Source: Aeromonas encheleia (GTDB lineage Bacteria; Pseudomonadota; Gammaproteobacteria; Enterobacterales; Aeromonadaceae). Taken from it: DNA of 64,000 bases. Shown piece after piece: positions 19,001-27,241 of the stretch; the stretch's first letter is position 1, and each line of letters begins with the position of its first letter. The notes beneath the pieces were generated by a model, which was not told the DNA's origin, ran no database searches, and was given only the letters and a program-made list of their open reading frames with translations. The stretch covers positions 3,305,001-3,369,000 of the forward strand of contig NZ_LR134376.1 of assembly GCF_900637545.1 (NCBI RefSeq), in the 5' to 3' direction. A program made the position numbers and the translations under genes.

Positions 19001-19284
19001 GCAGCAACGGGCTGGAGGCGCTGCGTGCCGTCGCCAGCCACCACTTCGATCTCGTCATCACCGACTGCCAGATGCCGACGATGGATGGCTTCGAGCTGAC
19101 CCGCCGCCTGCGTGCGCGCGGCCATGAGCTGCCCATCTGGGGCTTCACCGCCCACGCCCTGCCCAGGGAGCGGGAGCTCTGCCTCGCCGCCGGCATGGAC
19201 GAGTGCCTGTTCAAGCCCATCGGCCTAGCCCGCCTGCGCAGCGTGCTGGCCGGGCTGAGCCGATCGGAGCGGCGCGAGTCTTGA
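16054..19284 (+). CDS. BvgS/EvgS-type hybrid sensor histidine kinase
   Basis: Inner-membrane phosphorelay sensor of about 1,076 residues. Visible order: signal peptide (LLRSLTLLCLLFAQPALALT), then two tandem periplasmic solute-binding-like (SBP_bac_3) domains, the second beginning near WLRKAPPIKVWLMDDLYPYG. One membrane segment follows at about residues 527-548 (YFYLLFAVLFGLALLLLY), then a PAS domain and HisKA with the phosphoacceptor histidine in MSHEIRTPMNAILG (about residue 714). HATPase follows (NLLSNAIKFTERGE, GTGLGLNIARILC). A receiver domain comes last, with acidic pair VVDDNHANQ and phospho-aspartate in ITDCQMPTMDGFE. No C-terminal HPt domain follows, unlike BvgS and EvgS, and no response-regulator gene is adjacent. 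The partner HPt and regulator must be encoded elsewhere. The ATG at 16054 is preferred because it gives the signal peptide. Confidence 0.9.
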   Translation: MMNLLRSLTLLCLLFAQPALALTLHSRHYIQHTDSPRIPAEQRWLQQTAQLRVGILRHDYRPFSMTVSDSRFEGISADYLNILAKALQKPLVLRRFEDKESALAALRQGDVDIVNLGNLTLADGDRSGIRLSRRYFSNTPVFSAPKQRQDPLLTPGQSVATVRGFIDEQEFKRDYPLLSLVTYPSNVAAFDAVFFGRQDALLSDIHSMYYLNSERFDKLRRRGEAPPSLVSDGFRFAVSARAPQLLSLINRTLRDVDDITRNLIFSQWNGPIRDMVDNPADAYDAAELAWLRKAPPIKVWLMDDLYPYGVKDYDDQLTGMTVDMLAKVSKRTGLRFEFASFGSDRQRNNAMRDGRLDLIGAISQPVAESYGLRPSLPYASDDIYVILAQQADRTTSSLQDLAGKRVGMTHYNPLAARLGSSEISFMESAEEVMQALNRGSLDAAIVPLYFAQHAVDGHRLTRLRIAGPADDEPIRMGFASLADNDMLMNILDKTILSISPNELAMMSYEWRNRKLPAPTFMERHADYFYLLFAVLFGLALLLLYRNRMLNRLARSEQASRQQLEAHVRFIEALGESLPHPIVVRDRSGKVLLCNSKYLALLNAQPGAVLGKPLIEGLRGRVDADALAGLERDFAKVLQDGEPIFVDRVFNKGDHSKCIYHWMVPYCDSQGAISGVINGWIDITERKAMESALRLAKEQADSASRAKSDFLATMSHEIRTPMNAILGMLELAIQDPALSPHTGEQLRIASESANGLLDLVGDVLDISSIEAGQMTLAPQPCALTPLLQSVAQVFAGMAEQKGLNYRIELETQSLPLVLVDPLRLRQVVFNLLSNAIKFTERGEVSIRATLEGEHEQAPVLRLRISDSGVGIPADKLPLLFTPFYRAHSPYQYAGTGLGLNIARILCQMMGGDIGVSSQIGVGTRLDVSLPLTPVVSALQSPESLIRQEEAEQTPLRILVVDDNHANQTLLRQQLKYLGHEVSVRSNGLEALRAVASHHFDLVITDCQMPTMDGFELTRRLRARGHELPIWGFTAHALPRERELCLAAGMDECLFKPIGLARLRSVLAGLSRSERRES

Positions 19285-19553
19285 TGGGAGGCTAGCTGCT
19301 GCCAGGTCAGAACTGGATCCCTATGGGCGATAGATGGGAGAGAGGCAGCCCTGGCTGACGGCTTGCAACTCCCAGAGACGGGGAGCAAGACGGCAACCAC
19401 CTGCAACTCGAAGTGAAGCGAGAAGAACTGCCAGAGTGACATGAAGTACCAAAACCTCTTCAGGGTATGTTCACCCCTCTGTGTTAAAAACGATATGGGC
19501 ATAACAGGTGACACCAACGAGGGATAAAGCTGCAAAACTGTTGAGGTTTAGAA

Positions 19554-19889
19554 ATGCTACTTGATTACTTTGCGTTAGGGGTCTTGGTATTCGTCGTCTT
19601 GGTGTTGTTCTACGGCATAATCGTCATTCACGATATTCCTTATGAAATAGCCAAACATCGTCAGCATCCCCATCAGGATGCCATTCATGTGGCTGGCTGG
19701 GTCAGCTTATTTACTCTGCATGTTATTTGGCCATTCCTTTGGATCTGGGCCACCCTCTACCGCCCCGAGCGGGGGTGGGGGTTCGTTCAACGCTTAAAGA
19801 AAGATGAAGAGGACATTTCAGCGCTCAGGCAAGAGCTCGCCACGCTGCAAGCCCGCATGGCGACGCTCGAACAGAATGAGAGAGGGTGA
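19554..19889 (+). CDS. yiaW: DUF3302 inner-membrane protein (YiaW-like)
   Basis: A 111-residue protein with two hydrophobic segments (YFALGVLVFVVLVLFYGIIVI near the N-terminus, AGWVSLFTLHVIWPFLWIW in the middle). A charged helical tail that looks like a coiled coil follows (KKDEEDISALRQELATLQARMATLEQ). It belongs to the DUF3302 family, always found next to a HlyD-type protein as in E. coli yiaWV and yibIH; the same pairing occurs here. GAGG precedes the ATG. Codon use is less GC-rich than in the flanking kinase gene. The function of the pair is not established; a membrane efflux or stress role has been suggested by family only. Confidence 0.82.
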   Translation: MLLDYFALGVLVFVVLVLFYGIIVIHDIPYEIAKHRQHPHQDAIHVAGWVSLFTLHVIWPFLWIWATLYRPERGWGFVQRLKKDEEDISALRQELATLQARMATLEQNERG

Positions 19890-19894
19890 TAGCC

Positions 19895-20932
19895 ATGGAC
19901 CTGCTACTGATCCTCAGCTACGTTGCTTGCGCTACGGGCATATTCAAGATATTCAATCTCCCGCTCAACAAGTGGACCCTGCCGACCGCCGTGCTCGGTG
20001 GTTTTTTTCTCGTGGGTGGGCTCATCGTTCTGATGAACTACAACCATCCCTACGCGTCAATAGCGCGTAACTACTATGTCTCCACGCCTATTGTGCCGCT
20101 GGTGAAAGGTCGTGTCAGTGAGGTACCCGTCCAGGCAAATCAGATGATCAAAAAAGGCGATGTACTGTTTCGCATTGAGGCCGAACCCTTTGAACAGAAG
20201 GTGGCCAGCTTGGCCGCAAGGCTCGCATCCAATCGGGAACAACTCAAATCCATTGATGCCAGGCTACGCTCCGCCAGCTTGGATCGTGACCGAGCACAGG
20301 CATTGGTGAATCGAGGTATCGGCAAGCGGCGTGACCTCGATATGACCCAGGCTAATGTGGATGACATTACTGCCCAAATAGACCAGCAGAAGGCCACCAT
20401 CGTAGACCTGCAAGCCCAACTCAACGAGGCCAAGTATGAGCTGGAGCAGACCGTGGTCACGGCTCCCAGTGATGGCTATGTTTCTCAGTTGGCGCTTCGT
20501 CCCGGTATGATTGCGGCCCCTTTTCAATATCGCCCCGTGATGAACTTCATCCACCAAGATGATACTACCTATGTTGGCTGGTTCTGGCAGAACAGCATGC
20601 AGCGCTTAGCCGAAGGGGATGAAACCGAAATTGTAATAGATGGTATCCCTGGTCGGGTCTTCACTGCTGAGGTGATGTCGGTCATACCGGCGTTGGCGGC
20701 CGGGAATGTGCAGGCGAACGCCAGTCTGATAGATCAGACATCGGCCCAGACACCAGGGCGCCTGCCTATCGCTCTCAAGATCACGGATCCTGACTGGCCC
20801 AAGTATCAGGTTATTGCGGGCTCCAGCGGTCAGGCCGCCATCTATACCAAGTACTTCACCCAGGTTTCCATTATCCGCAAAGTGCTGTTGCGAATGACGA
20901 GTTGGCTTAACTATCTGTTTCCCTTTCACTAG
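19895..20932 (+). CDS. yiaV: HlyD-family membrane fusion protein (YiaV-like)
   Basis: Membrane fusion protein with an N-terminal anchor and a periplasmic body. The product starts MDLLLILSYVACATGIFKIF, matching E. coli YiaV, and also shares its C-terminus (RKVLLRMTSWLNYL). Two hydrophobic segments cover residues 1-50. A biotinyl/lipoyl-like half (PLVKGRVSEVPVQANQMIKKGDVLFRIE), a long coiled-coil hairpin (about residues 95-185) and the second lipoyl half (VVTAPSDGYVSQLALRPG) follow. ATG 19895 is preferred over GTG 19886 because AGAGAGGG is well spaced before it. The yiaW gene ends six bases upstream, so the two are translationally close. No transporter or TolC partner is next to it. Confidence 0.85.
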   Translation: MDLLLILSYVACATGIFKIFNLPLNKWTLPTAVLGGFFLVGGLIVLMNYNHPYASIARNYYVSTPIVPLVKGRVSEVPVQANQMIKKGDVLFRIEAEPFEQKVASLAARLASNREQLKSIDARLRSASLDRDRAQALVNRGIGKRRDLDMTQANVDDITAQIDQQKATIVDLQAQLNEAKYELEQTVVTAPSDGYVSQLALRPGMIAAPFQYRPVMNFIHQDDTTYVGWFWQNSMQRLAEGDETEIVIDGIPGRVFTAEVMSVIPALAAGNVQANASLIDQTSAQTPGRLPIALKITDPDWPKYQVIAGSSGQAAIYTKYFTQVSIIRKVLLRMTSWLNYLFPFH

Positions 20933-21152
20933 CGCCGCGGCGGAACCAATGGCGGCCCGGAGTCCATTCGGGTCGCCTGAATGTGGGAAACAATCCTCTA
21001 AATATGTCTGACGTGGGCACAGGCACAACAACAGGTCAGCTACGTCTCGTTTGCAGGATTCCATTCTTGTCTGCGCGCCAACACCATGAGGGATTCACTC
21101 ATGAACCGTTTACAACAGCAATGGACCTTGATCAGTCCATAGAGGGATATCT

Positions 21153-21392
21153 GTGAAAATATGCTTATGGTTCCTCGTAGCCAACTATTTTCTCGTGCTC
21201 TTTGATGTGTCCGTCCATCGCTCAGACGAATACTCAATTCTGGCTACTTACTACATCTTCTACCCCTTTGTATTGGTGCTTAGCATTGTGTGTGAGGTCG
21301 TGTTCATTGCCAAAAAGCAGTGGGTATATACCACGACAAATGCCGTCCTTGGCGTCGCCACTGTCGTCATTGCGGACTACCTCGGTAGATAA
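21153..21392 (+). CDS. Small two-TM membrane protein, unknown
   Basis: Not recognised. The 79-residue product starts at GTG with a good AGAGGGA site. It has three hydrophobic stretches (ICLWFLVANYFLVLF, IFYPFVLVLSIVCEVVFIA, AVLGVATVVIADYL). Base composition is less GC-rich than the main genome, like the preceding yiaWV pair, and a strong terminator follows directly. It may be the third member of that transcription unit, 220 bases downstream. Confidence 0.6.
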   Translation: MKICLWFLVANYFLVLFDVSVHRSDEYSILATYYIFYPFVLVLSIVCEVVFIAKKQWVYTTTNAVLGVATVVIADYLGR

Positions 21393-21405
21393 TCCCCACC
21401 AAATA

Positions 21406-21433
21406 AAAAGCCCCAGTCAAAACTGGGGCTTTT
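21406..21433 (+). terminator. Strong intrinsic terminator
   Basis: A 12-bp stem AAAAGCCCCAGT/ACTGGGGCTTTT with a four-base loop, 14 bases after the stop of the small membrane protein gene. Confidence 0.92.
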
Positions 21434-21510
21434 GCTTCCGATTATCTCAACGTGGTCAATGCGTGGACACGGTAAGGAACAAATCATTTAATTTCATATG
21501 CTTAAAAATA

Positions 21511-21537
21511 AAAAAGACAGCCTTGGCTGTCTTTTTT
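21511..21537. terminator. Bidirectional terminator
   Basis: A/T-flanked stem around GACAGCC/GGCTGTC (21511-21522 with 21525-21536), with T-runs on both strands. It lies 16 bases beyond the stop of the leftward small gene at 21553. Confidence 0.85.
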
Positions 21538-21552
21538 ATGCGAGGAGACGGT

Positions 21553-21753
21553 TCAGTAGAAGATCCGCTCGCCCCGTTCGCTCATCTTGAGCCACACCGG
21601 CTTGGTGCTGGTCTTGCTCCAGATGCGGTGCAGGTAGCTGTAGAAGCGGGCGCGATCGCTGCGAAACAGCATCACCGGGAAGACCAACACGCCCACCAGC
21701 AGCACGAAGATGCGACGAAGGATTATCTGAGTCAGAGAGAAGGGATGAAACAT
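21553..21753 (-). CDS. Small single-TM protein, unknown
   Basis: Not recognised. The 66-residue product starts MFHPFSLTQI, followed by one membrane segment (IFVLLVGVLVFPVMLF). A basic, aromatic tail (RSDRARFYSYLHRIWSKTSTKPVWLKMSERG) follows. It has its own downstream terminator and faces away from the next small gene. Coding potential is supported mainly by the positive-inside layout and terminator; a homology search would settle it. Confidence 0.55.
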   Translation of the reverse strand: MFHPFSLTQIILRRIFVLLVGVLVFPVMLFRSDRARFYSYLHRIWSKTSTKPVWLKMSERGERIFY

Positions 21754-21967
21754 GATTTAACGCCTCACTGGTAAGACCACTGAGCAAAGATTACTCCACA
21801 ATTTGTAGGATTACTACACCAATAAGCCCACTTTTTTATAAAAAAACCGCCTAAAAACCAAAAAGTGAAACCGGGTTACATTATTTAACCAAAGAGTAAC
21901 AAGGCTGGCAAAAACCACTCCTTGGACAAGAGTTAGATCATGGGCAGGGAGATGAAGGAAGAAGAGG

Positions 21968-22261
21968 ATGAAACTGGCAGAAATCGCGGTCCTGAGCGTG
22001 CTGGGCCTGCTGATCTGGTCGGAGTGGCAGGAGTGGCGACTCAACCAGCATGACGCCATCGCACTGGTGTACCAGGGGGTGCCTACCGTCAGCCTGTGGC
22101 AATGCGGTCAACTGAGACAGAAGATGGCCGATCTGACCGAGCACTCCGCCGAAATGCAATTTCAATACCGGGGGCAATCCCTGAGCGACGTGAGTCACTA
22201 TCTGCAGAGAGAGTGGCGCCAGCAGGGCTGCGAGCAGTTACTCACCCAGCAAGGATATTAA
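21968..22261 (+). CDS. Small secreted or anchored protein, unknown
   Basis: Not recognised. The 97-residue product begins with a hydrophobic segment (AEIAVLSVLGLLIWSEW) and continues as a polar domain with two cysteines (SLWQCGQLRQK, QQGCEQLL). The ribosome site GAAGGAAG is strong. It ends 76 bases before the leftward tRNA genes, with which it is convergent. Confidence 0.6.
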   Translation: MKLAEIAVLSVLGLLIWSEWQEWRLNQHDAIALVYQGVPTVSLWQCGQLRQKMADLTEHSAEMQFQYRGQSLSDVSHYLQREWRQQGCEQLLTQQGY

Positions 22262-22337
22262 AAACAAGGGGGTATGCCAAAGAGAAGTTTCGAGGCTGAA
22301 ACAGGGCATGGAAGACGAATGAAACAGAGGAAGAATA

Positions 22338-22411
22338 TGGAGGCACGTTCCGGAGTCGAACCGGACTAAACGGATTTGCAATCCGCTGCATAACCGCTTT
22401 GCTAACGCGCC
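22338..22411 (-). tRNA. cysT: tRNA-Cys (GCA)
   Basis: Minus-strand cloverleaf with acceptor GGCGCGT/ACGTGCC (one G-T pair), anticodon GCA in GATTGCAAATC, T-loop GGTTCGACTCC and encoded CCA end. It is close to E. coli tRNA-Cys. Confidence 0.96.
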
Positions 22412-22468
22412 ATGCTGACAAGGCTGATTGCCTTGAAAGTGATACCCATGGTTGGTGCCATGAGAAAT

Positions 22469-22544
<76 letters not shown>

Positions 22545-22581
22545 CTGACTGCTATGTGCCAGTTGCCTGACAACGAGGCGC

Positions 22582-22609
22582 ATTATACGTACCCAGAGCA
22601 CGGGCACAA
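22582..22609 (-). promoter_or_regulatory. tRNA operon promoter
   Basis: On the minus strand, TTGTGC and a perfect TATAAT are separated by 16 bases. A GC-rich discriminator (GCGCC) follows, typical of stringently controlled stable-RNA promoters. Confidence 0.7.
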
Positions 22610-22792
22610 CCCTTTTTTCTGACTTTCAGCACTTTTCCCGGTCGTTTGCTCAGGCTTTAAACGCCTTGGCCGAAATTCCCTCGGCCCGCTGTGACTCCGT
22701 AGGCGAATTCAAGATAAAGTCATTGAAATGATTAGTCTTTAATCAGAGACTTGTCGCGTTTAGTAACTGGATTCTCAATTGAAAATCACAAG

Positions 22793-25700
22793 ATGAAATG
22801 GACCTTCAAGCCTCGTGGGCTCAGAGCCCAGCTGATGCTGGCTTTTTTCATGTTAGGCCTGGTGCCCTTCCTGGTCGTCACCCTGTTTTTCCTCTATAGC
22901 CACGGCAAGGACCTCACCACCCAGACCTCCAATCATCTGGTGTCGGTGCGCAACATCAAGAAGAGCCAGCTGGAAGACTACTTCGGCAACCTCAAAGAGC
23001 AGATCATCAACTTCTCCCAGCAGGATTTTGCCGGCAACAGTATCGGTCGTTTCTATGGCTTCACCGGCGCCTTCGAGAAGCTGGGCACCACCCCGCAGGA
23101 GGCGCGCGCCCGTGCCCAGGCCCGCTATGTGCCCGGCTCCTGGGATCAGTTGCAAAAACCCGACAGCAAGGTGGACATAGAACCCTCCATCAGCGCCCTG
23201 ATCCTGGCGGACGAGATGTACGGCCGGGTGCATCAGCGCTTCCACCGCGGCTATGCCGATATGGTGCGCAAGTCCAATTACAGCGACATCTTCCTGGTGG
23301 ATCTCAACGGTGATGTGGTCTATTCGGTCACCAAGCATGCCAACTTTGCCACCAACCTGCTCTCCGGCCCCTATCAGGCCAGCGGCCTTGGCGACACCTT
23401 CGCCAAGATCAAGCGCCGGCTCGATGGTGGTCAGAAACCCCAGCAGATCTTCGAATTCACCGATTTTGGCCGCAACGAGCTGACCGGCCAGGTGGTCGCC
23501 TACCTGGCCGCCCCCGTCATGCAGTACGACTATGTGCGCGGGGTGGTGATCTTCGAGCTGCTGCCGGACAAGCTCAACCAGATCATGGCGGAGCGGGAGG
23601 GGTTAGGTGAGACGGGGGAGACCATACTGGTCGGCCCGGACAAGCGGATGCGCGCCAATGCCTGGCTCGCCCCCGAGTTCAGCGTGGAGAACAGCTTCAG
23701 CCCAAACTTCCGGCCGCTGCAGACCCCGCTGGTCGTCAAGACCCTCTCCGGTGAGCAGGGGGTCGGGCTGTTTCGCTCCTATCACGATGACGAGGTGCTG
23801 GCCGCCTACACCCAGGTCAAGGTATTCGACACCGAGTGGGCCTTCGTCGCCGAGATCTCCACCAGCGAGGCATACCGCCCCATCCGCCAGCTGGAGACCC
23901 TGGTCATACTGCTGGGTGCCGGCTCCCTGCTGCTGCTGATCCTGTTCTCCCGCTGGCTCTCCCACTCCATCACGGCGCCGCTGCGCTCCCTCACCGCCGC
24001 CGCCGAGCAGGTGGCCGACGGCGCCCTGGACCACCCCATCAGCATCGCCCGTACCGACGATGACATAGACCGGCTGGCCCAGGCGTTTCGCCACATGCAG
24101 CGCTCGGTGAAGGACAAGATAGAACTCATCGAGCGCCAGACCCAGGAGCTGCAGCAGCAGGTCAAGCTGACCCACAAGCAGAACCTGAGCCTGCAACAGG
24201 CGGACAAGCTCAAGGATGAGCTGCTCGCCAACACCTCCCACGAGCTGCGCACCCCCATCCACGGCATCAAGGGGATGGCGGAGTCCATGCTCGCCAGCCA
24301 GCAGGATCTGACCGAGGGCCAGCAGAAGCAGCTCGGCCTCATCATCAAGAGCGCCGACGGCCTGGCCCGGCTGGTGGACGATCTGCTCGACTATCACCAG
24401 ATGCGCTACGGCCAGCTGGAGATCCATTCCCAGCCGGTCTCCTCCAAGGGGGTCATCCGGCTGGTGCTGGATCTCTGCCAGCACCTGGTGCAGGCCAAGC
24501 CCCTCACCCTGGTAGACATCAGCCCGGCCGAGCTGCCGCCGGTGCTGGCCGACGAGCAGCGGCTGGAACAGGTGCTCTACAACCTGGTGGGCAACGCCAT
24601 CAAGTACACCCCCCAGGGCAAGGTGGTGCTGAGCGCCCTGGTGGAGGGTCAGTTCCTGCGCATCAGGGTGACCGACACCGGCATCGGCATACCCCGGGAG
24701 CATCTGGAACACATCTTCGAACCCCTGGTGCAGATGAGCCCGGAGCTGAGCAAGCAGGGGGCCGGCCTCGGCCTCTCCATCACCCGCCAGCTGGTGCATC
24801 TGATGGGGGGCGAACTCAGCGTGGAGAGCGAGCCGAGCGTCGGCTCCACCTTCGCCTTCACCCTGCCGCTCGCCAGCGGCAAGGCGGGCAGCCTGACCCT
24901 GGACAGCCGCCAGATGGAGCATCAGCTGGTGCGCCAGCAGCCACTGATCCTGCCGGACTGGGAGAGCGATGACCTGCCGCCACCGCCGGCCGATGCGCCC
25001 CTCATCCTGGTGGTGGATGACGAGCCCATCAATCTGCACATACTGCGCCACCTGCTGCAGCCCTGCGGCTACCGCATACTGCCGAGCAGCGACGGCCACG
25101 ACGCCCTCGCCAAGCTGGCCCAGGAGCCGGTCGACCTCATACTGCTGGACGTGATGATGCCAACCCTGTCCGGCTTCGACGTCTGCCGCCGCCTGCGCGA
25201 GCAGCATCCCAAGGACAAGCTGCCGGTGCTGCTGCTCACCGCCCTCAACCAGCCCAAGGACATCGAGGAGGGCTTCAACGCCGGCGCCAACGATTATCTG
25301 GTCAAGCCATTCTGCAAGGAGGAGCTGTTTGCCCGGGTCAGGGCGCTGCTGGAGGCCAGTGCCGGCCGTGCCTCCCTGGTGGAGAACAGGCTACTGAAGC
25401 AAGAGATAGAGCACCGCCTCAGCCTGCAGGCACAGCTGCATCAGGATCAGGAGCGGCTGCTGACTCTGCTGGGGGAAGGGGCGGATCCCATGGTCTTCAT
25501 CGACGAGCAGGGCATGGTGCTGTTTGCCTCCCGCGTGCTGGCGAGGCTGCTGGGACAGGAGCCGGAGGCCATGGAAGGCTTGCCCCTCGACGAGTGGCTG
25601 GCGACCCCCCTGGCGAGCCAGTGGCCCGACCTGACCGCACGGCCGGAGCAGGATCTGAGCTTCCTGGTGGCGGGTCAGAAGGATGAACTCAACGCCCGTG

Positions 25701-26230
25701 CGCTGCCCATCAGCCTGGGTGGTCAACGCGCCTTCGCCCTCACCCTCAGCACCGAGTCCCGCCAGGATGACAACCGGGTGATGGCGCTGGAAAACGCCCT
25801 CAAGAGCCTGTCGCGCCAGGCCATCATAGAGGATGGTCAGCTGCTGGGTGAACTCAGCCGACTCGGTGGCGAGTTCCGCTCCCTGGCGGACAACCTGATC
25901 CGCCAGCAGGATGACGAGCCGCTGCGCCGGGCCCTGGTGGACACCATGCGCCTCACCCTGGATGCCTGGCAGCAGAGCACCGGCAAGGGCAAGATAGTGC
26001 TGGCGGAGAAGAGCAAGCTGTGGCGCGTCTACATGGACAGATCCAGCCCCCAGACCCGCACCCTCGACAAATACCTGAGCCTGGACACCCTGCCCAAGGC
26101 CCCTCGCTGGAAGACGGTGGTGGCCAGCGCCGAATACGTGCTCAAGCAGTGCCCGCTGAGCGAGGTGCAGCAGCAGAGCCTGCACCAGAGCACCCAGCTG
26201 CTGCGCCAGCTCGCCAGCCGCAAGGGCTGA
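22793..26230 (+). CDS. chiS: ChiS-like hybrid sensor kinase with C-terminal putative DNA-binding domain
   Basis: Membrane-bound hybrid kinase of about 1,145 residues. Order: N-terminal membrane segment (LMLAFFMLGLVPFLVVTLFFLY), large periplasmic sensor region to about residue 368, second segment (LVILLGAGSLLLLILFSRW) and HAMP. HisKA has its histidine in NTSHELRTPIHG (about residue 483); HATPase follows (NLVGNAIKYTPQGK, GAGLGLSITRQLV). A receiver domain comes next (VVDDEPIN, LLDVMMPTLSGFD, LVKPF), then a PAS-like domain and a final 150-residue region. That region contains LWRVYMDRSSPQTRTLDKYL and PRWKTVVASAEYVLKQCPL. Architecture and length fit Vibrio ChiS, the chitin regulator known to bind DNA through its C-terminal domain; I recall but could not align that domain. 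A TTG at 22751 is an alternative start. Confidence 0.7.
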   Translation: MKWTFKPRGLRAQLMLAFFMLGLVPFLVVTLFFLYSHGKDLTTQTSNHLVSVRNIKKSQLEDYFGNLKEQIINFSQQDFAGNSIGRFYGFTGAFEKLGTTPQEARARAQARYVPGSWDQLQKPDSKVDIEPSISALILADEMYGRVHQRFHRGYADMVRKSNYSDIFLVDLNGDVVYSVTKHANFATNLLSGPYQASGLGDTFAKIKRRLDGGQKPQQIFEFTDFGRNELTGQVVAYLAAPVMQYDYVRGVVIFELLPDKLNQIMAEREGLGETGETILVGPDKRMRANAWLAPEFSVENSFSPNFRPLQTPLVVKTLSGEQGVGLFRSYHDDEVLAAYTQVKVFDTEWAFVAEISTSEAYRPIRQLETLVILLGAGSLLLLILFSRWLSHSITAPLRSLTAAAEQVADGALDHPISIARTDDDIDRLAQAFRHMQRSVKDKIELIERQTQELQQQVKLTHKQNLSLQQADKLKDELLANTSHELRTPIHGIKGMAESMLASQQDLTEGQQKQLGLIIKSADGLARLVDDLLDYHQMRYGQLEIHSQPVSSKGVIRLVLDLCQHLVQAKPLTLVDISPAELPPVLADEQRLEQVLYNLVGNAIKYTPQGKVVLSALVEGQFLRIRVTDTGIGIPREHLEHIFEPLVQMSPELSKQGAGLGLSITRQLVHLMGGELSVESEPSVGSTFAFTLPLASGKAGSLTLDSRQMEHQLVRQQPLILPDWESDDLPPPPADAPLILVVDDEPINLHILRHLLQPCGYRILPSSDGHDALAKLAQEPVDLILLDVMMPTLSGFDVCRRLREQHPKDKLPVLLLTALNQPKDIEEGFNAGANDYLVKPFCKEELFARVRALLEASAGRASLVENRLLKQEIEHRLSLQAQLHQDQERLLTLLGEGADPMVFIDEQGMVLFASRVLARLLGQEPEAMEGLPLDEWLATPLASQWPDLTARPEQDLSFLVAGQKDELNARALPISLGGQRAFALTLSTESRQDDNRVMALENALKSLSRQAIIEDGQLLGELSRLGGEFRSLADNLIRQQDDEPLRRALVDTMRLTLDAWQQSTGKGKIVLAEKSKLWRVYMDRSSPQTRTLDKYLSLDTLPKAPRWKTVVASAEYVLKQCPLSEVQQQSLHQSTQLLRQLASRKG

Positions 26231-26296
26231 CGGCCGTCCTTGGGGCCAGTCTCACGCTGCCCAAGGAATGGCGGAGCAGTTTGAAATCAGCCAGGC

Positions 26297-26333
26297 CGAA
26301 AACACCACAGCCGCGACTGGCGCGGCTGTGGTG
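26297..26333 (-). terminator. Terminator between chiS-like and SPOR genes
   Basis: A 13-bp perfect stem (26303-26315 with 26321-26333). A T-run (GTTTTC) follows only on the minus strand, so it serves the leftward SPOR gene best. Confidence 0.75.
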
Positions 26334-26431
26334 CAATAAAGGCTGATGAGCTGACGCTCATAGGATGGGGCAATGGTGCGAATGCTCGATCATGACCCGG
26401 CTCGGCCGAGCCACATCCCCCACTCTCAGGC

Positions 26432-27241
26432 CTATTGCTTCAATTCGTTCTTCACCTGGGCAAATGACTTGGGCCAGGGCCCCGCCTTCTGCAGGGCAGG
26501 CGACAGCTTGCGAATGGCCGCCAGCGCCTGGCTCATGCTGGTATGCTCCCCCTTCAACACCACATACCAGGGGCTGCCGTGGAACTTGGTCTGATAGATC
26601 CACACCTTGCCAGCGAGCCGGTTGGCGAGCACAAACTGCTCTATGGCCGCCAGGCTGCCTGATCCCATCAACTGGACGCTGAGGTGGTTGCCGTTCTTCT
26701 GCTGCAGGACCTTGGCAGGCGTCAAGCTCACCTTGCCGGGCGCCTTGCCTTGCGGCTTGATCTCAGGCTTGGGAGCTGGCTTGGACACCGACTCCGGAGG
26801 CACCGACGGCTTGGCCGCAGGCTGAGCGGCAGAGGGCGGAGTGCTGGCGGTTATCAGCATGGGCGGCTGAGCCACCACCTTCTCGTCGGCCGCTATCGAT
26901 ACGGCCGCGCTCGGCTCGCCCAGCATGGGGGTGGGAATCGCCTCGTCGGCCATCCCCTCTCCCTGCACCCCATCAGACCCGATACCGGCCGTCAGCGCCG
27001 GCAGGGGCAAGCTCGCCTCATCCGGCTGGCTCGAGGTTGCCGCGGCGCCACTGGCCTGGGGTTCTGACGAGAGGGGCTCTGCTGGCGTGGGGACCTCGAC
27101 GGCCGCCTCGGGCTCGCTCTTTCGAGCGGCCGGGTCCGCATAGCTCAGCACCAGGAAACACAAAGCGCCGGCGGCCAGACCGAGCCCAATCTGGCGAATG
27201 AGAGAAGGGGTAATGCAGTTGCGCAGATGGCATTCGGTCAT
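26432..27241 (-). CDS. SPOR-domain membrane protein (DamX-like)
   Basis: Single-pass inner-membrane protein expected to bind denuded peptidoglycan at the division site. From the ATG at 27241 the product is about 269 residues. It has a short cytoplasmic N-terminus, a membrane segment (IGLGLAAGALCFLVLSY) and a long Pro/Ala/Glu/Ser-rich linker. A C-terminal SPOR domain of about 75 residues is similar to that of E. coli DamX (QTKFHGSPWYVVLKGEHTS, KAGPWPKSFAQVKNEL). GGAGGA lies 5 bases before ATG 27241 and 2 bases before ATG 27244. DamX is normally in the aroKB-damX-dam locus; here the gene is solitary, so it is probably another SPOR protein. Confidence 0.82.
   Translation of the reverse strand: MTECHLRNCITPSLIRQIGLGLAAGALCFLVLSYADPAARKSEPEAAVEVPTPAEPLSSEPQASGAAATSSQPDEASLPLPALTAGIGSDGVQGEGMADEAIPTPMLGEPSAAVSIAADEKVVAQPPMLITASTPPSAAQPAAKPSVPPESVSKPAPKPEIKPQGKAPGKVSLTPAKVLQQKNGNHLSVQLMGSGSLAAIEQFVLANRLAGKVWIYQTKFHGSPWYVVLKGEHTSMSQALAAIRKLSPALQKAGPWPKSFAQVKNELKQ

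Noticed and set aside
15184-19155. Very long open frame antisense to ygiD and the BvgS-like kinase
   Set aside because: It spans two well-supported genes and its translation has no domain logic. In GC-rich genes the antisense third-codon frame is often open by composition alone.
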